A stretch of 64,000 nt of DNA, taken from NCBI GenBank assembly GCA_026686845.1, contig JAIVEN010000013.1, positions 13,412,001 through 13,476,000 of the forward strand, given 5' to 3'. Below the pieces are notes generated by a model that was not told the DNA's origin, did no database searches, and saw nothing but the letters and a program-made list of their open reading frames with translations. Positions 11,301-23,900 of the stretch are shown here, one piece after another (the first letter of the stretch is position 1; every line of letters begins with the position of its first letter). This DNA is from Adenanthera pavonina (lineage: Eukaryota; Streptophyta; Magnoliopsida; Fabales; Fabaceae). Position numbers and translations under genes: made by a program.

Positions 11301-12085
11301 ATGTTGAGTTCCACTTTCACTTGGTCATTTTCCTTATTGGCATGCTCCCTTTTGATCTTCCATTTTTTAAGCATCCTTTCTTTTCTTCTTTCTTGAGTGA
11401 GGTATGATATTGATTTTCATTTCTATATTCCAATGTTCACTCTTCTTACTTGGAGCAACCTACATTTAATATATTACACTTACAAACCAAGTAGTTAATC
11501 CAGTTTACATATCCAACTTATATTATTCATTGTAAAAGTACAATTGATATATTTACACATAGCATGATATATGTATTATAAACATAATTAAATATATGCT
11601 AATATGTATTTTACTTCTTTAAGGAACATTATATATGTCAGATACATATAATGCATTTGTTCCTTATTACTCTATATTTGTCATCATCAAAAATTATGTT
11701 ATACTAAACCTTACAATTTCTGCAGTCAAAGTTCGTCTGTCAGAGAAGACTCTTTTCAGACTTGTTCATTTTCAATACAAAATTCGAATTTCCCAAGCTA
11801 AAGTTCGAATTTTCAAAATAGCATATCAATTTAAACGTTTCAAACTTCGTCTGTTAGTTGGTGTTTTTCAAATATTCCATGGATTAACATAGAATCATAA
11901 TTTTAAAACATCTTCTTGCCAATTCAATGTCTTTTACTCAATTTAAACATGGTTGTAGATTCTACATCTATTCTTGTGCTAGTTTTTCTTGAATTTCTCC
12001 ACTTAAGATCATTTGTGCACCTTTGATATCTTCTCTCCAAACTCTAGAAAGTTAGTTTGGAATCATCAAAACACTTAATTCAACA
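8359..12085 (-). mobile_element. Solo LTR of the long-LTR copia family, interrupted by a nested solo LTR
   Basis: The outer LTR consists of 8,359-9,605 plus 11,716-12,085, about 1.6 kb when the insert is removed. It has TGTTAG...TTCAACA termini. Perfect 5-bp direct repeats ATAAT flank it (8,354-8,358 and 12,086-12,090), which marks a complete solo LTR. It is collinear with the LTRs at 1,639-3,297 and 60,690-62,550 and has the same minus orientation. Many of its TTCGAA motifs have decayed to TTTGAA or TTCAAA. Confidence 0.88.
9606..11715 (-). mobile_element. Nested solo LTR, divergent subfamily, 2,110 bp
   Basis: It starts TGTTAGGTTGACTGG and ends CTTACA. Perfect 5-bp direct repeats ATTTC flank it (9,601-9,605 and 11,716-11,720), and the outer LTR resumes immediately at the second one. 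It has a CCAAAAGGAGGGTGAATTGG tail motif and TTCGAATTT-type arrays like the outer family, but with different sequence and extra 3' material (about 10,850-11,700). It contains no coding sequence. Confidence 0.88.
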
Positions 12086-12090
12086 ATAAT

Positions 12091-14919
12091 CACTTTTGAC
12101 ACTTTCCTCAATATCTCAGGATCCTTTTGGCTTCACAACCAATTCAGACAAAACATGATTTATTAAAATAATCTTGTATAAACCTATAAAAAAAAAAAGA
12201 ATAATCTTGTATAGAGTTGGAGAATGTGTTTGGATTAGTTTATGTATAAGTGATTATTCATAATAGATTATAAGAATAAGAGATTATGTTAAAAGTGATT
12301 CGTGTTTAGATATTTTTACCCTATAAGTGATTTTGAGAAAAAAAAAAAGTGCTTAGATATTGGGGGTTTAAGTGATTATTGAGTAGATAATGAGAAGAAA
12401 AAGTGAAATAAGTAATTATGAGAGGATAAGTGATTATCATAAGTAGAAAAAAATAGCTTATAAAAATAATCACTTAAATAGTCATAAGTAATTATTTTGA
12501 TCTGGAGTGCGTTTGGATACTCACTGAATGATCACTTTTTTTGCTCTGTAAGTGCTTAAATTAGCAATCTAAACAGGCATAGAATCTAAGCAACTTAACC
12601 CACCTGAATTGGTCCGTCATAGGTTGTTAAAAAAAGTGGATTGGCATGGGCCAACCCACTTTTTGATGGGTTGAGATTTCATTAACCTAATCCTCCAAAA
12701 GAGGGGAGGTAGGTTATATGGGACAATCCATGTAACTTACCACAACTTTTCCTTTTTGACATAAATTGATATAAATTTAAAGTTAGTTAAAGAAAGGCAC
12801 TAACAAGCAAGATATATGAATAATAAATTGAGAAAATAAGTTTAGAAGCCTTGAGTACTAATAATATGAATGGTAGGTTGATTGTTGAACAAAATCAAAT
12901 TAATTTCTTGTAAGAAAGAAAGTCAAATGATTTTCTAGGCAATGAATAAATGCCCTTTTGGATTACTTTTTTGTAAAAAGTCTTTTAGAATAATCACAGT
13001 TTACAAAAATGAAATTTGGATAAAAGTAGAGAAGTTTACTATAAATCTGTTTAGATAAAAAAAATGATTGGTAGAAATTATGATTTAATTTACTAAAAAA
13101 ATAAATCAAACAGACACTAATTAAGTAGCAAAAGACAAAAATATAAACCAATCGGGCACTTTATAGTTGATGTGATCCAGCAATAAGTAGACCTTCAACA
13201 ATCTAATGCAGTGTGTTAAATTGGCCCGATTAGCAAAAGACAATGTGAGTTTATTTTTCTAAGAAAAAAGAAATGGGCCAACATGTTAAGTAAGCCGAAC
13301 CTTGGCACATTTATAAAATGATTTAACTTTTCACAACCCAACCTACCTTTTTTCTTTTTTTGGTTAGTAGGCTAAGTCATAAAGTTGAGTGTCACATTCC
13401 AAGTTCTACTTGGCCATCACACAAGTTAAAACTACTGTTAAGAAAGCTGACCAATCAACCTACCAGCAGAGAGATACCAACAAGATTCAATAACTTAACT
13501 GAGTCGGTCTAGTTATAATTAAATTAAAAAATTAAACAAAAAATGAGGAAAGGTTAAAGAGAAATGAAAAAAAAATAGAAGAGGCAATAAACATGAACCT
13601 TTATTATTAAACACTTTTAAAAGTCATATTAAAATTAAATTAAAAAGATTAAGTTTAAAATTAAAATATAGATAAATAATAAATATCAAAAAGATTAAAA
13701 TAATATGATCACATAAAGAAGGAAGATTTAAAGAGAAAATAAGCAAATTCCTCCCATCATTTTCCATTCAATAAATTCAAACAACGGAAAATTAAAATTT
13801 CTCTCTTCCTCTCTCATTCCCTTCCCTCCATTAAAATTTATCTGCTCTCCTCCCCTCTCCTCCGTTAAACCGAATAGTATCTTAAACTTATTCAACTCGT
13901 AATTTGGCAAGCAATTTTTAGAGCAAATGTTATGATTATCCTCCTAACCTAATATCTTTATATATGCAAAAATAATCCAATTCACATTATTAAGACAAGT
14001 TCACATGCCCATAGGAGATTCCTTATATATGAGGGAAAAGCCAATTCAAATTATTAAACTGGACCAGGATTCATCATAATTCTGAAACCATCAGCACTAG
14101 TCACAAATCACACTTTTCACTGTTCGAAAAGAAAAAAAAATCCTTAAATAAAAAATAAAGATAAAATAAGCACTTCTACCCTGGTATCGTAGAGAATACA
14201 TCAATCCTTTAGTAGGAATAAGCTACATATTTTGCTATTTCAACACCAACAATAAGTAGTACCTATTTCTTTTCATATTGTAATTCAGGTTGCAAATAAC
14301 TTAAAATGCAGTATGATAATATCAAGATCGCCTATACTCAGCGGGCATCATTTTGTTTACCCAAAAATAAACCGGGGTAAAGATTTATATTTTGTGCGAA
14401 AAAAATATGGAGTCATTTTTAGCCTCTTTCCAACGTGTTAAAGTAAATTTAAAAATATAAAGACACTCTTGGCCAAAAGAAAAAAAAAAGAAATATTAGG
14501 GTAAAAAATAAAAATCAAAGCTGATTAAAGCTCGAGGATCATGAGTTCTACCCAAGTAAAGGTGTCTCCTTACAAGTAAAAAGTCGTGAGTTCAAACCTA
14601 TTTAATGCCTTGATCTGGTATGCGAAATTTGTTTTCAGGGAAATATTTTAATTATTAGGTTGAATGATTTGTTTATTTGGTGTGAACTATTGGGGGCATA
14701 ATTTACACCCGAATTTTATCTAACTGGTAATCAGGCTCTACCCTTGAAATGGTTGGGCTCTACCAATTGGATTTTCCTTATCATAAAAGAAAAAAACTCG
14801 AGAATCGCAATATAAGTTATGTAATTAACCAAACTTGTAACAAACTAGCAACCTACGTTAAAATAATATTATACAACAGAAGTGCATTTGAGCTGTTAAA
14901 CATTCCCATGTTAAAAAGA

Positions 14920-14953
<34 letters not shown>

Positions 14954-14967
14954 CATTCCTAAAGTTT
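12091..14967. other. Intergenic DNA downstream of the helicase gene
   Basis: No gene is recognised. Low-confidence repeat signatures are present. One is a possible TIR element beginning near GTGTTTGGATTAG (12,228) and ending near CTAAACAGGC (12,580). Another is a GGGCCAACCCACTTTTTGATGGG palindromic patch near 12,645. A purine/pyrimidine-rich patch lies at 13,795-13,870. A possible tRNA-derived SINE fragment lies near 14,530-14,620, with a GAGTTCAAACC B-box-like motif. A long AT microsatellite sits at 14,923-14,952. Confidence 0.4.
14923..14952. repeat. (AT)n microsatellite
   Basis: This is an uninterrupted AT dinucleotide run just 3' of the helicase stop codon (minus strand), so it probably lies in the 3' UTR or terminator region of that gene. 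Confidence 0.9.
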
Positions 14968-17900
14968 TTATAGTGATTTATATTGCTCAATAAGATGCGA
15001 CGCATGGAGGCGCGATGTAGGGGTGGTGGTGCATCCCAGTTTCTTCAAATAAGAAATCTGCAGAGAATGAGTTTAGTATATTTTCTACAGACCGATTCAA
15101 AACTTAAGAGAAAGACATGAAACTATAAACCCATCCCTCCATCTAATTTAATAAGAAAAAAGAAAGAAAATAATTAGTAACGTAACTTTAATGGCAATAT
15201 ATTGTGATTTGAACTTGGATTCTTCAGGTCTTGAACGGCCTCCATTATCATTGAGCCAGAACTCACTGATTCATCTCGTGCATTTAAACAAGCATTGCAA
15301 GAAAATGGAGAAAAAAATTTTCGAATCCTAAAACAAGAAACCATAATAAATTTACCAGTAGGTTGAGCAAGAATTGGAAAAGTATTTTCAATTTTAGAAA
15401 AGGTGGACGCTTAAAATATAAGTTTTTAAAATGATGAACTTGTTTAGGAAGAAGGAAAACTCAAGGATATATTTTTTATGCATCAATACACGCTTTCTGA
15501 AATCAGGAAATGCCACCAATCCACGGGGCAAAACTGTAGTTTATCAATATACATGTGAGAATAGCACAAGTGAGCCACGCAGTGAAGATAAGTGAAATTA
15601 CATACATTAACCACAAACTTTTAAAAGAAAGAATTTCTTGAAAAAAAATAGATTATAATATTCAAATTAAAACAAATGTTAGAAGCTTGTCTAGTGCGAA
15701 ATTAATGAACAGAGAAAAAGGAAGGAAAAAAAACAAAATAATTGACTTCACCTATAGAAAGATTCACCATAGTGGCAACACTTTTTTCGCCAACAACACT
15801 TCTTTAAAACAATGAAACTAGCACAATATGAAAAGAATGAAGAAAAAAACTGATAAGCTTGTTAGAAGTGGGCTAGACAGGTTGTGGGGCAGGGTTTATT
15901 CCCGTAAGCACGAGAGGAGGAAATAATGGGGAGGGCCCAGTCACACGTGGCAAGTAAAGTAGCTGGTTTGAGGGGCATTTTAGGGAGAATATGGAATAGA
16001 GACGGGGTCTGACACCGTAAAATAGGTGTGAGTGTGGGTAGGGGAGGTAAGCGTGTTGTGAAGTGTCGTGAGCAGGTACCTAGCTCTCGAATCTATGGGT
16101 AGAGGGAGGCGGCTGGAGTGGCCTCCATTGTTTTCGTTTTCTTTCTGTTGCTACTATCTGTGTGTTGTTACTGTTCCATTACCACTGGAGTTCATCACCA
16201 GGTGGTGATTTTCGTAAATATTAGTGAGCATGTTTCTGTGGTTCCTTTCAAAAACTTGAACTTTTTTTCTAACATTTTACTAGCTTTGTACTTGAATGAC
16301 CAGTTGCAAATTATGTGATTCAAGACACTGAGGGACATAAAATAATATTCATTACTTGCTACCAATATATATATATATATATATATATTCATCACTATCT
16401 CCTTTTCAGCTTTCTAACTATTTTTCAGCTTCGAACGCAATATCTTACTTGCACTAATCATATACCTGATTCATGACAATGAGGGACCTAAAATAATATG
16501 GAAAAATCAAATTAATGACCTTACAGCCTAGATTTGCTACCTGCTTGTGAGTTGGTGTTGCCGAACCCATTGCATTATCAATCCTTAGTTTCATGAAATG
16601 CTCCTGAAAAGTGAACGAAACAGTCACATTTGAGTTTTATGATTCAACACTAATGGGCTAATACAATGCGCTTGTACAATCCTTATGAGTATTTTCAATT
16701 TTATGGTCAGTTTTTTTTGGTACAAAAATTTAGTCTGGATGAGATTTGGTTTTCTTACAATTATCTGTCAAAATCCAACGAATTTAACAGTGAAACTACC
16801 CAAACCTGTTTTTCTTTCATAAGTAGAGCACGTTTATCAGCAGGAATCTGCTCCCATCTCAAAATCTGCAATAACATTTATGCCTCATTAAACAAAATAT
16901 AACAGAAGATCCAATCCTTCTAAAGTGCAGCCAGTAACTTAGAAATTAAGCTGTATAGTCGCAGCAACATCTAAAGTAACTTACATGCTGAGCATATTGA
17001 AATGCTTCATCACAGCTTAAGCAAGACTTGAGTGAACGCAATAATTCCTGAAATTGCAGCTCAAAATCAAGGTGATGAAACTGTAAAATATCAGACATGT
17101 TACGACATGCGTTATCTCATAGGATATTTCACTAAATGCATAAAGTGAAACAAAAACCATAATTAACAAACATTATAGTCCAATAAGGGTGAGACAGATG
17201 TACCAGTCCTAGCAGAACCGGTTAGATGGAGGAGAAAGAAAGAAAGCACGGAGATATAGAAAGGAAGGTTTATATTTTCACAACATATGTTAGACACTTG
17301 TCTAGATAGAATGAGACACTTTAAATAGCCAAGTATTCTAGGATCTACTTTTGAAAATCCTTTTGTAAACTACTATGAGTTGAAATAATGGAAACACAAA
17401 CCATAACCAAAACATTAAACACTTATACATTTCAAGGGAAAAAATGTTGAATGCATGAATGAAAACCTAAGCAATATTAAAGAACTTTGAGGGTTTGTTC
17501 ATTAAAAAGTAATAAAGACAACGACAGTCACTCTAATTCCGCAGAAAGATCAGCCCAGAAAGATGTAGATATTTTTGGACCTTATTTTTGTTCCTCTTGT
17601 CTCTTAGGCGTTCGTCAATTATAAAGCCAACCTGTATGCGAAAAAAAAAAACAAACAAACAAAACTTGATTCAGTTACCAGATAGACGAAAGGGCATCCT
17701 GAAAACTATTATAACAACATAAGCCTATCTCCTTAAGGGATGTAAGTGCTGATTGAACAAGCCAATTAAATTCATTGTTTGACAATGTGTTAAAAGCTAT
17801 CAGACTTCAGCACCGTGTGTTGAGGCACTATGGTAAGCAATCCAAGTAGGGGAGACTAGTTGCGAGAGAAGGTCGACATCTGTAAAACTAAGCCATTGTG

Positions 17901-20900
17901 ATTAGATGACATCGCCAGGCAGACCAGCTGTGAGAATGTCATGGACGTTATTGTTTGTTTGTCTACTACTAGTAAATTCATTGAGTTGGATATGAGCTTA
18001 GGACTATCTACAATAAAAAACAATGTCAAGTACCTTCATTTTATAGATATACAAATTAGTAGGAACAACCGTATTACTCAAATCTCGAATAAAAAGTACA
18101 AAATAAGCGAGATATACAAAAATATTTGGAAACAAAATAATTGCAAAATCAGAGAGAATAACAGGAAATATAAACAAATAAGAAACTTTCCAAAAAGAAA
18201 ACCAGTTAGGTCAACATATTATGAACGTATAACCCAAAGACGATGGGCTTCAAGAACCATTCTTATCTCAATTATAGATTGATAATTCGTAGAGAATAAC
18301 CTCTAGGTTTGAATAAGTAAAGCAATGATTGATCAATTAAATGCCATGCCTTATACATTAAACTCTGCGAAAGAATGTTGTAGCAATACTACCTTGTCAA
18401 GTAACCTCTTGGGATCATGAAACGCTTTCTTTTTGGCCCATTGATGAAATAATTGAGAAACCAAAGTTCTGTCCTCCACATTAAATCTGAAAGAGATTAC
18501 TATTAGCAACTTTTAAAAATCAAAGACTGCTAAGAGCAAGAAAAAATAATGTACATAAGTTCACAGTTGGGAGCGAAACCTTCTTAAAAAATCATTTCCA
18601 CTGTTTACCCATGCAACTTGTGCAAGCTCAATGGAAACCTCAGTATCACAGCTGTTAAGTAAACAATTAGGCATAGGCATCACATCTGCTTCCAATTGTT
18701 GCTTTTTGACCAATAAATCATTAGACCGAACACTTTCCTTTGGAGGCACTTCTCGCTTAATTTGTAAATCTTTTATACTTATTTCACCCTACATAAGTAC
18801 ATACTATTCACTGATTTGCACAGTCATAAACAGTTGAGCATATAAATCACATTAGAAGCTGTTAAATAATTACTAAAAAAAGATGCAACACCATATTAAG
18901 AGGCATAAAAGAACAGAGCATTTTCAAAACGGATCTATTGGTCATAATCAGTACTAATGAATTTATATTTGGACGCTATGGTGTTTCACATACTGTAAGC
19001 CTTTTGTACATTATTTGCCTATATGGTGATATACACACGGTGATGCAGTATGGAAGGTAAATAACAAGAAACAATCATGAATTCTCAAAATACTATCAAA
19101 TCATATTTTATTAATAACCAAATGGGTAGCTAATAACTACTTTATTCTTGTAAAGCCTACTTCCATGCAACTGAGATAAGAAATCCTAATCCTAGTAAAA
19201 TAGTGAAATAATCCCAATTCAAATGACATGCTACAATGGAAACATATCCTGAAGCTTAGTCACCTTCATTGATTATGACTAAAGAATAAAATAAAGTGAG
19301 AAAAATATTTTGAAAAGCATTATTAAAGAGAGTCTTAAGTTACTTCCATTCATATTGAATCACGGCTATTTAACACACTAATTTTAACTTAACTGTCACA
19401 CTCAAACCACACTCAAACTATCCTAACACTCCCTTAAACTAACGAGTATTCAAACTTCAACTTGTTAGAAACTGAAACCCAATCTAGACAAAAGAAAAGC
19501 ATATCCAGACTCAGAGCCCTAAACACCTAGATAAACCATCGGGATTCATACAATTTCTCAATTGCAATTCAAGAACTTTAGCAACTCACTTGTTTTAACA
19601 AAATCCTTAGCACATATAACAACTCCCAAAATTCTTTGAACTACTTCCATAAAAAGACAATTCTAGAGCTGAATTATTCAGTTTGTCTAATTTTTTTTCT
19701 GTTTCTTTTTCAACCAAGGTTCCAAATCACGTTTAAAATATTGTTATTCTAAAAAGACAGAAAAACAAACAAAAAAGGCTAGGGAAGAACTGTAAACACC
19801 AAAAAAAGGTATCAGAAGCCATGGCAAACATGGGCCAGAAGAGATTTTAGGAAGAACAACCAGCCCTTTCTGGAATCCTTGGTTTGTATGCTCAAGTCCT
19901 TGAGCATATATAATTAAACTAACGAGTATTGGAGTGTGCATACCAGCAGCCCACAAATCGTGGCCACAAAAGAAAATAGAAAAGCCCACAAATCAACACA
20001 TGAAAACACAGCCTGAAAGAGGTAATTGGAGTGTCGTGGCAGACAGGGAACATTTTGACATCATCATTGCCAAGAACCAGTACAATTGAAACCTTAAGCT
20101 TCCCTCAAGCCTAGCTCTAGTGGAAAAACAACAAATATTTTGTACAAAATAAAGATAATTAACTTATTTAGCCATGCAACCAATGTTTCGCAAATCAAGT
20201 AAAGTAGAAAGGAAGTACAATTAGTATAAGTTCAAATTACTAGTGATCAGTACACTTATTTCAACTTAATCATCACACATTTAAACTATTGGAACACACG
20301 CATTAAAATCATGAGGCCACAGTCAAAAACGTTCTGTAGAAAAGGGGAAGGCAAAGCAGATGAAATACCTGGACCTCTAGAAGATGATGAGGAATTTCTT
20401 TTGCAAACCGTGAAGGTTGAAGAATCTGGAAACACAAAATTTGTAAGATCCAAAAGGGAGAGAAATTAAGTTAAACTTTAAGCAATGCAAACCTGCCAGT
20501 TTGAATCCGATGTAACAAACAGAATAAAAAGCTTCTGACGAGCACGTGTCATAGCAACATAAAATAAGCGTCTTTCCTCCTGAAAATCATATGAGAATTG
20601 ATTTAGACAATCGATCAAAAACAATTTAGTTGAGGACATATAAATAACTTCTGCAGCCACGTCAAGAATTATGATATACCTCAACTAAGGCTCCAGTTTC
20701 CTTTACATTGCCACTGAAATCATGCAACAGAGGAATCTCAGATTCATTTACCTACGTCAGGAAAAAAAAAGAAAAAGAAAAAAGAAAAACCAGCTTAGGC
20801 GAGACAACATAACAATTGATATCCATAAATTTTCATAACATAGAGTAACGAAACAGAATTACAATCTCTGGACAAGGAAATCACAGATCATGACAAAGAC

Positions 20901-23900
20901 AACTCCCTCCTCCATATTAACTGCAACCCTATGCCAAATATATGACTGACATGTTCAATTAGATGCTTGGGGGGAAAAAAAGAAAGATAAATTGATAGTT
21001 GACATGTTTTTTCACCAATAGTTAGTTTTAATTCAGTGACTTCCAATGTGCTTTTAAATTGTCATCCAAGCATAAATGTCAACCATATATATATACTTTA
21101 AGATCACATAAAAAAAAAATGCATATGAGATTCGAATATTCTTTAAAGGCATAAGAAGTCATTAACCACATCTGAAAATGCAAAGAAAGTTTTATCCACT
21201 TCACTTTTAGCTTGTCCAAGAGCAATGTCATATAAAAAGTCTAACATACCTTAACTATGAAGACAACATCCCACTCCAACCCTTTTGCCTGCATAGCAAA
21301 AGACGTTAGACTAGCATGCATTTAGCCAAACTCCTTTCACTACGTACCAAGTGAGATAGGAGTACCTGATGAATGGTAGTCAATGTCACAGAATTGTCAT
21401 TATCCTTCCTCCTAGTACAGAAGTTTTCCTTCTCTCGCTGAGATAAATAATCAATGAATGCTCTTAACACACTGATGCAGCCTTTCTCTCCTAATATTAC
21501 TTCCCCGTCCCCTTTTTCCTCGAGAAGTTTAGTGGACAAAAACTCAGAGACATCATCCAACAGGTATTGATGAACCTGAATAAAGAAGTAATTATGCCAT
21601 GAATGAACAAGAATAAAATAAGAATGATTCGACATTAAATTTCAAAAGGTTTAGAATTCAAAAGACTATCTTCCTTCCAACATAAGGTCATCAATCCATA
21701 GAATTTATTACGAGAGAAAACTTTCACTTTCTAAAGGACCTTAAAACTAACTTTAATGTTAATTCTACGTTTCATGCGTGCTCAATAATAATCAAACAAA
21801 TCCTTAATTTTTCAGTTTTCTAAAAAAGTTAATCAAAAATTTTTTTTATTCATTTGTTTCCAAAAACTAAAAACTCTTTTAAAAAATAATAATCAAACAA
21901 CCCCTTAATTTTTTAAAAAAATTATTAATTTCTTCAATATTTATTTTTCCTTTCTGAGTAGTTTTGTTTGGCTTTTAAGCTCTTACAAGGTACGCAACTA
22001 TCGCCCAGAGACAAAGAAATATCTCACCAGTGATTCAGTTTAGGTTGATTTTGCTTGAAACAAACCAAGTGAAACTGATAACCAAACTAATTAAATTGGT
22101 TTTGATTTGATTTTCAACTCTTCTAATCAAAAGCTGAATGAGTACTATGAATAAATACTTACAGATCTGACGTCATAGTCTTCATTCAGATATGCCCCCC
22201 CATCAACATCAATCACTGCCCTTTGCTCAAGAAGGTATTTCTAAAAGTCCCAGGTCACAAAGTTAATGACTAGATGAATAGCTATTGAAGAACCACAATA
22301 TTAATTTGGAATATTAAGAATGGCCGTATATTTATTCTTTAAGAAAAATGGAGTACAAACTTATGTTTCTTCAAATTCTCATGTAAAGAAAATGTGCATC
22401 ACAAGTAGATTTCACACTCAATAAAATTAGTAACGCTGAAATGAAATCTGGTATCAAGGGAAGCAATAAATAGTGACTATTTTTTCCAGGTAATGATGCA
22501 AATCAGTATATGTTGATGACATAGTTATCATAGGAAATATTTAGATCTTAACCTTGCGAGACAACTATGAAACTAAACTTGTAGTTTGATACTAATGGTG
22601 GAGCACATGGTGACCCAAAGAAGTATAAGCAACTAGTTGGAGAAAAAAATCCTAACTATATCACATGTCTGAATATTTTTTCTCGGAGGGTATATGAGCT
22701 CATCCATGCCCTCAGCCATTACCGTTCATTGTATAAAACTTTATACCAACTTGACCATTCTGCACCACTTCTCTCCTTTAACTTCCAATTCTTTATGGAC
22801 TCCAAATATTTCTTGCAGCACCTTCACTATTATGATTGTGCATCATTTTCATCACTTCTATTTTCTTTAATGTAAGTTCAACAATCAAGTCTTCCATATT
22901 CTATACTTGTGTTGGGGAATTACCAATGGACATGTGAAGTGAAATCCCATAGCCTGTGTCATAGTCAATGATCATTGCTCATATTCCAATAATAAGAACT
23001 AACGGAGAGATGCGAAGAAAAAAGGGGGGAAGAAGACAAAAGAAAAGAAAAAAATTCAACTCAATTTCTCATATTGGCATTCACTCTACTCCAAGGTATT
23101 AAAAACTAGACCGTTCATTGAATTGGCGAAGGCATTGGTGAACCGTAATTAAATCGATAGTAATAAAATTAATATTTTTTAATTTTATATGTTACTTATT
23201 ATTAAGAGAATATTATTAATAAGTTTCATAATATAATATTAAAATCTAAATAAGTAAATATTCATCTATAATCATATTTTGAATTCAAAATAATCAACTA
23301 ATATTCTATTTTCATACTATTTGTTAAATAAATTTATCATTATTAATAATTATGTATTATAATAATTCTTATAATATTATAATGTAGAACAAAAAAAATT
23401 TATACAAAAAATAATACTATTTAGTACTAAAAATAATGCTATTTTATTTTATCTTAAAAACTAAAAAAATTTGGAAATAAGAAAATTCTATCCAGTTCAC
23501 AACTAGTATTCTCTGGTTCAACCGGTTTTTGACTAGTTCTCACCGGTTCTATAATCCTTCGATTCTGCTCTTCTTCTGGACCTGGACTTGGCACCGATTC
23601 CAGGTTTAATCGATCAAACCAGCTGATCCGGTCAAGTTTTTAGTACATTGCTCTATTCACATCCTTTTATATAGCTTCAACTAACGAACAATCAAAATAA
23701 AAGTGATCTAACTAACTGAGAGACTCTAATCAAGTACAAGAATAAAATGCCCTTGCTAATATATTCGGTGCATCTCTAAACCAATCCATATTTTGTCTTC
23801 TAAACAGGGGCATTCCTCCATAACAGACCAAAAACGTTAGCCTAACTTCTTTCTCTTAACAAAGTGACATATTAAGGCGAAGCATGTGAAAATATTAGAC

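Noticed and set aside
16454..16540. Helicase terminating by read-through after exon 27
   Set aside because: A clean donor at CAG|GTAGC joins to an exon at 14,968-15,057 encoding the conserved ISYLKKLGC...LIEQYKSL end, so the read-through frame is intron.
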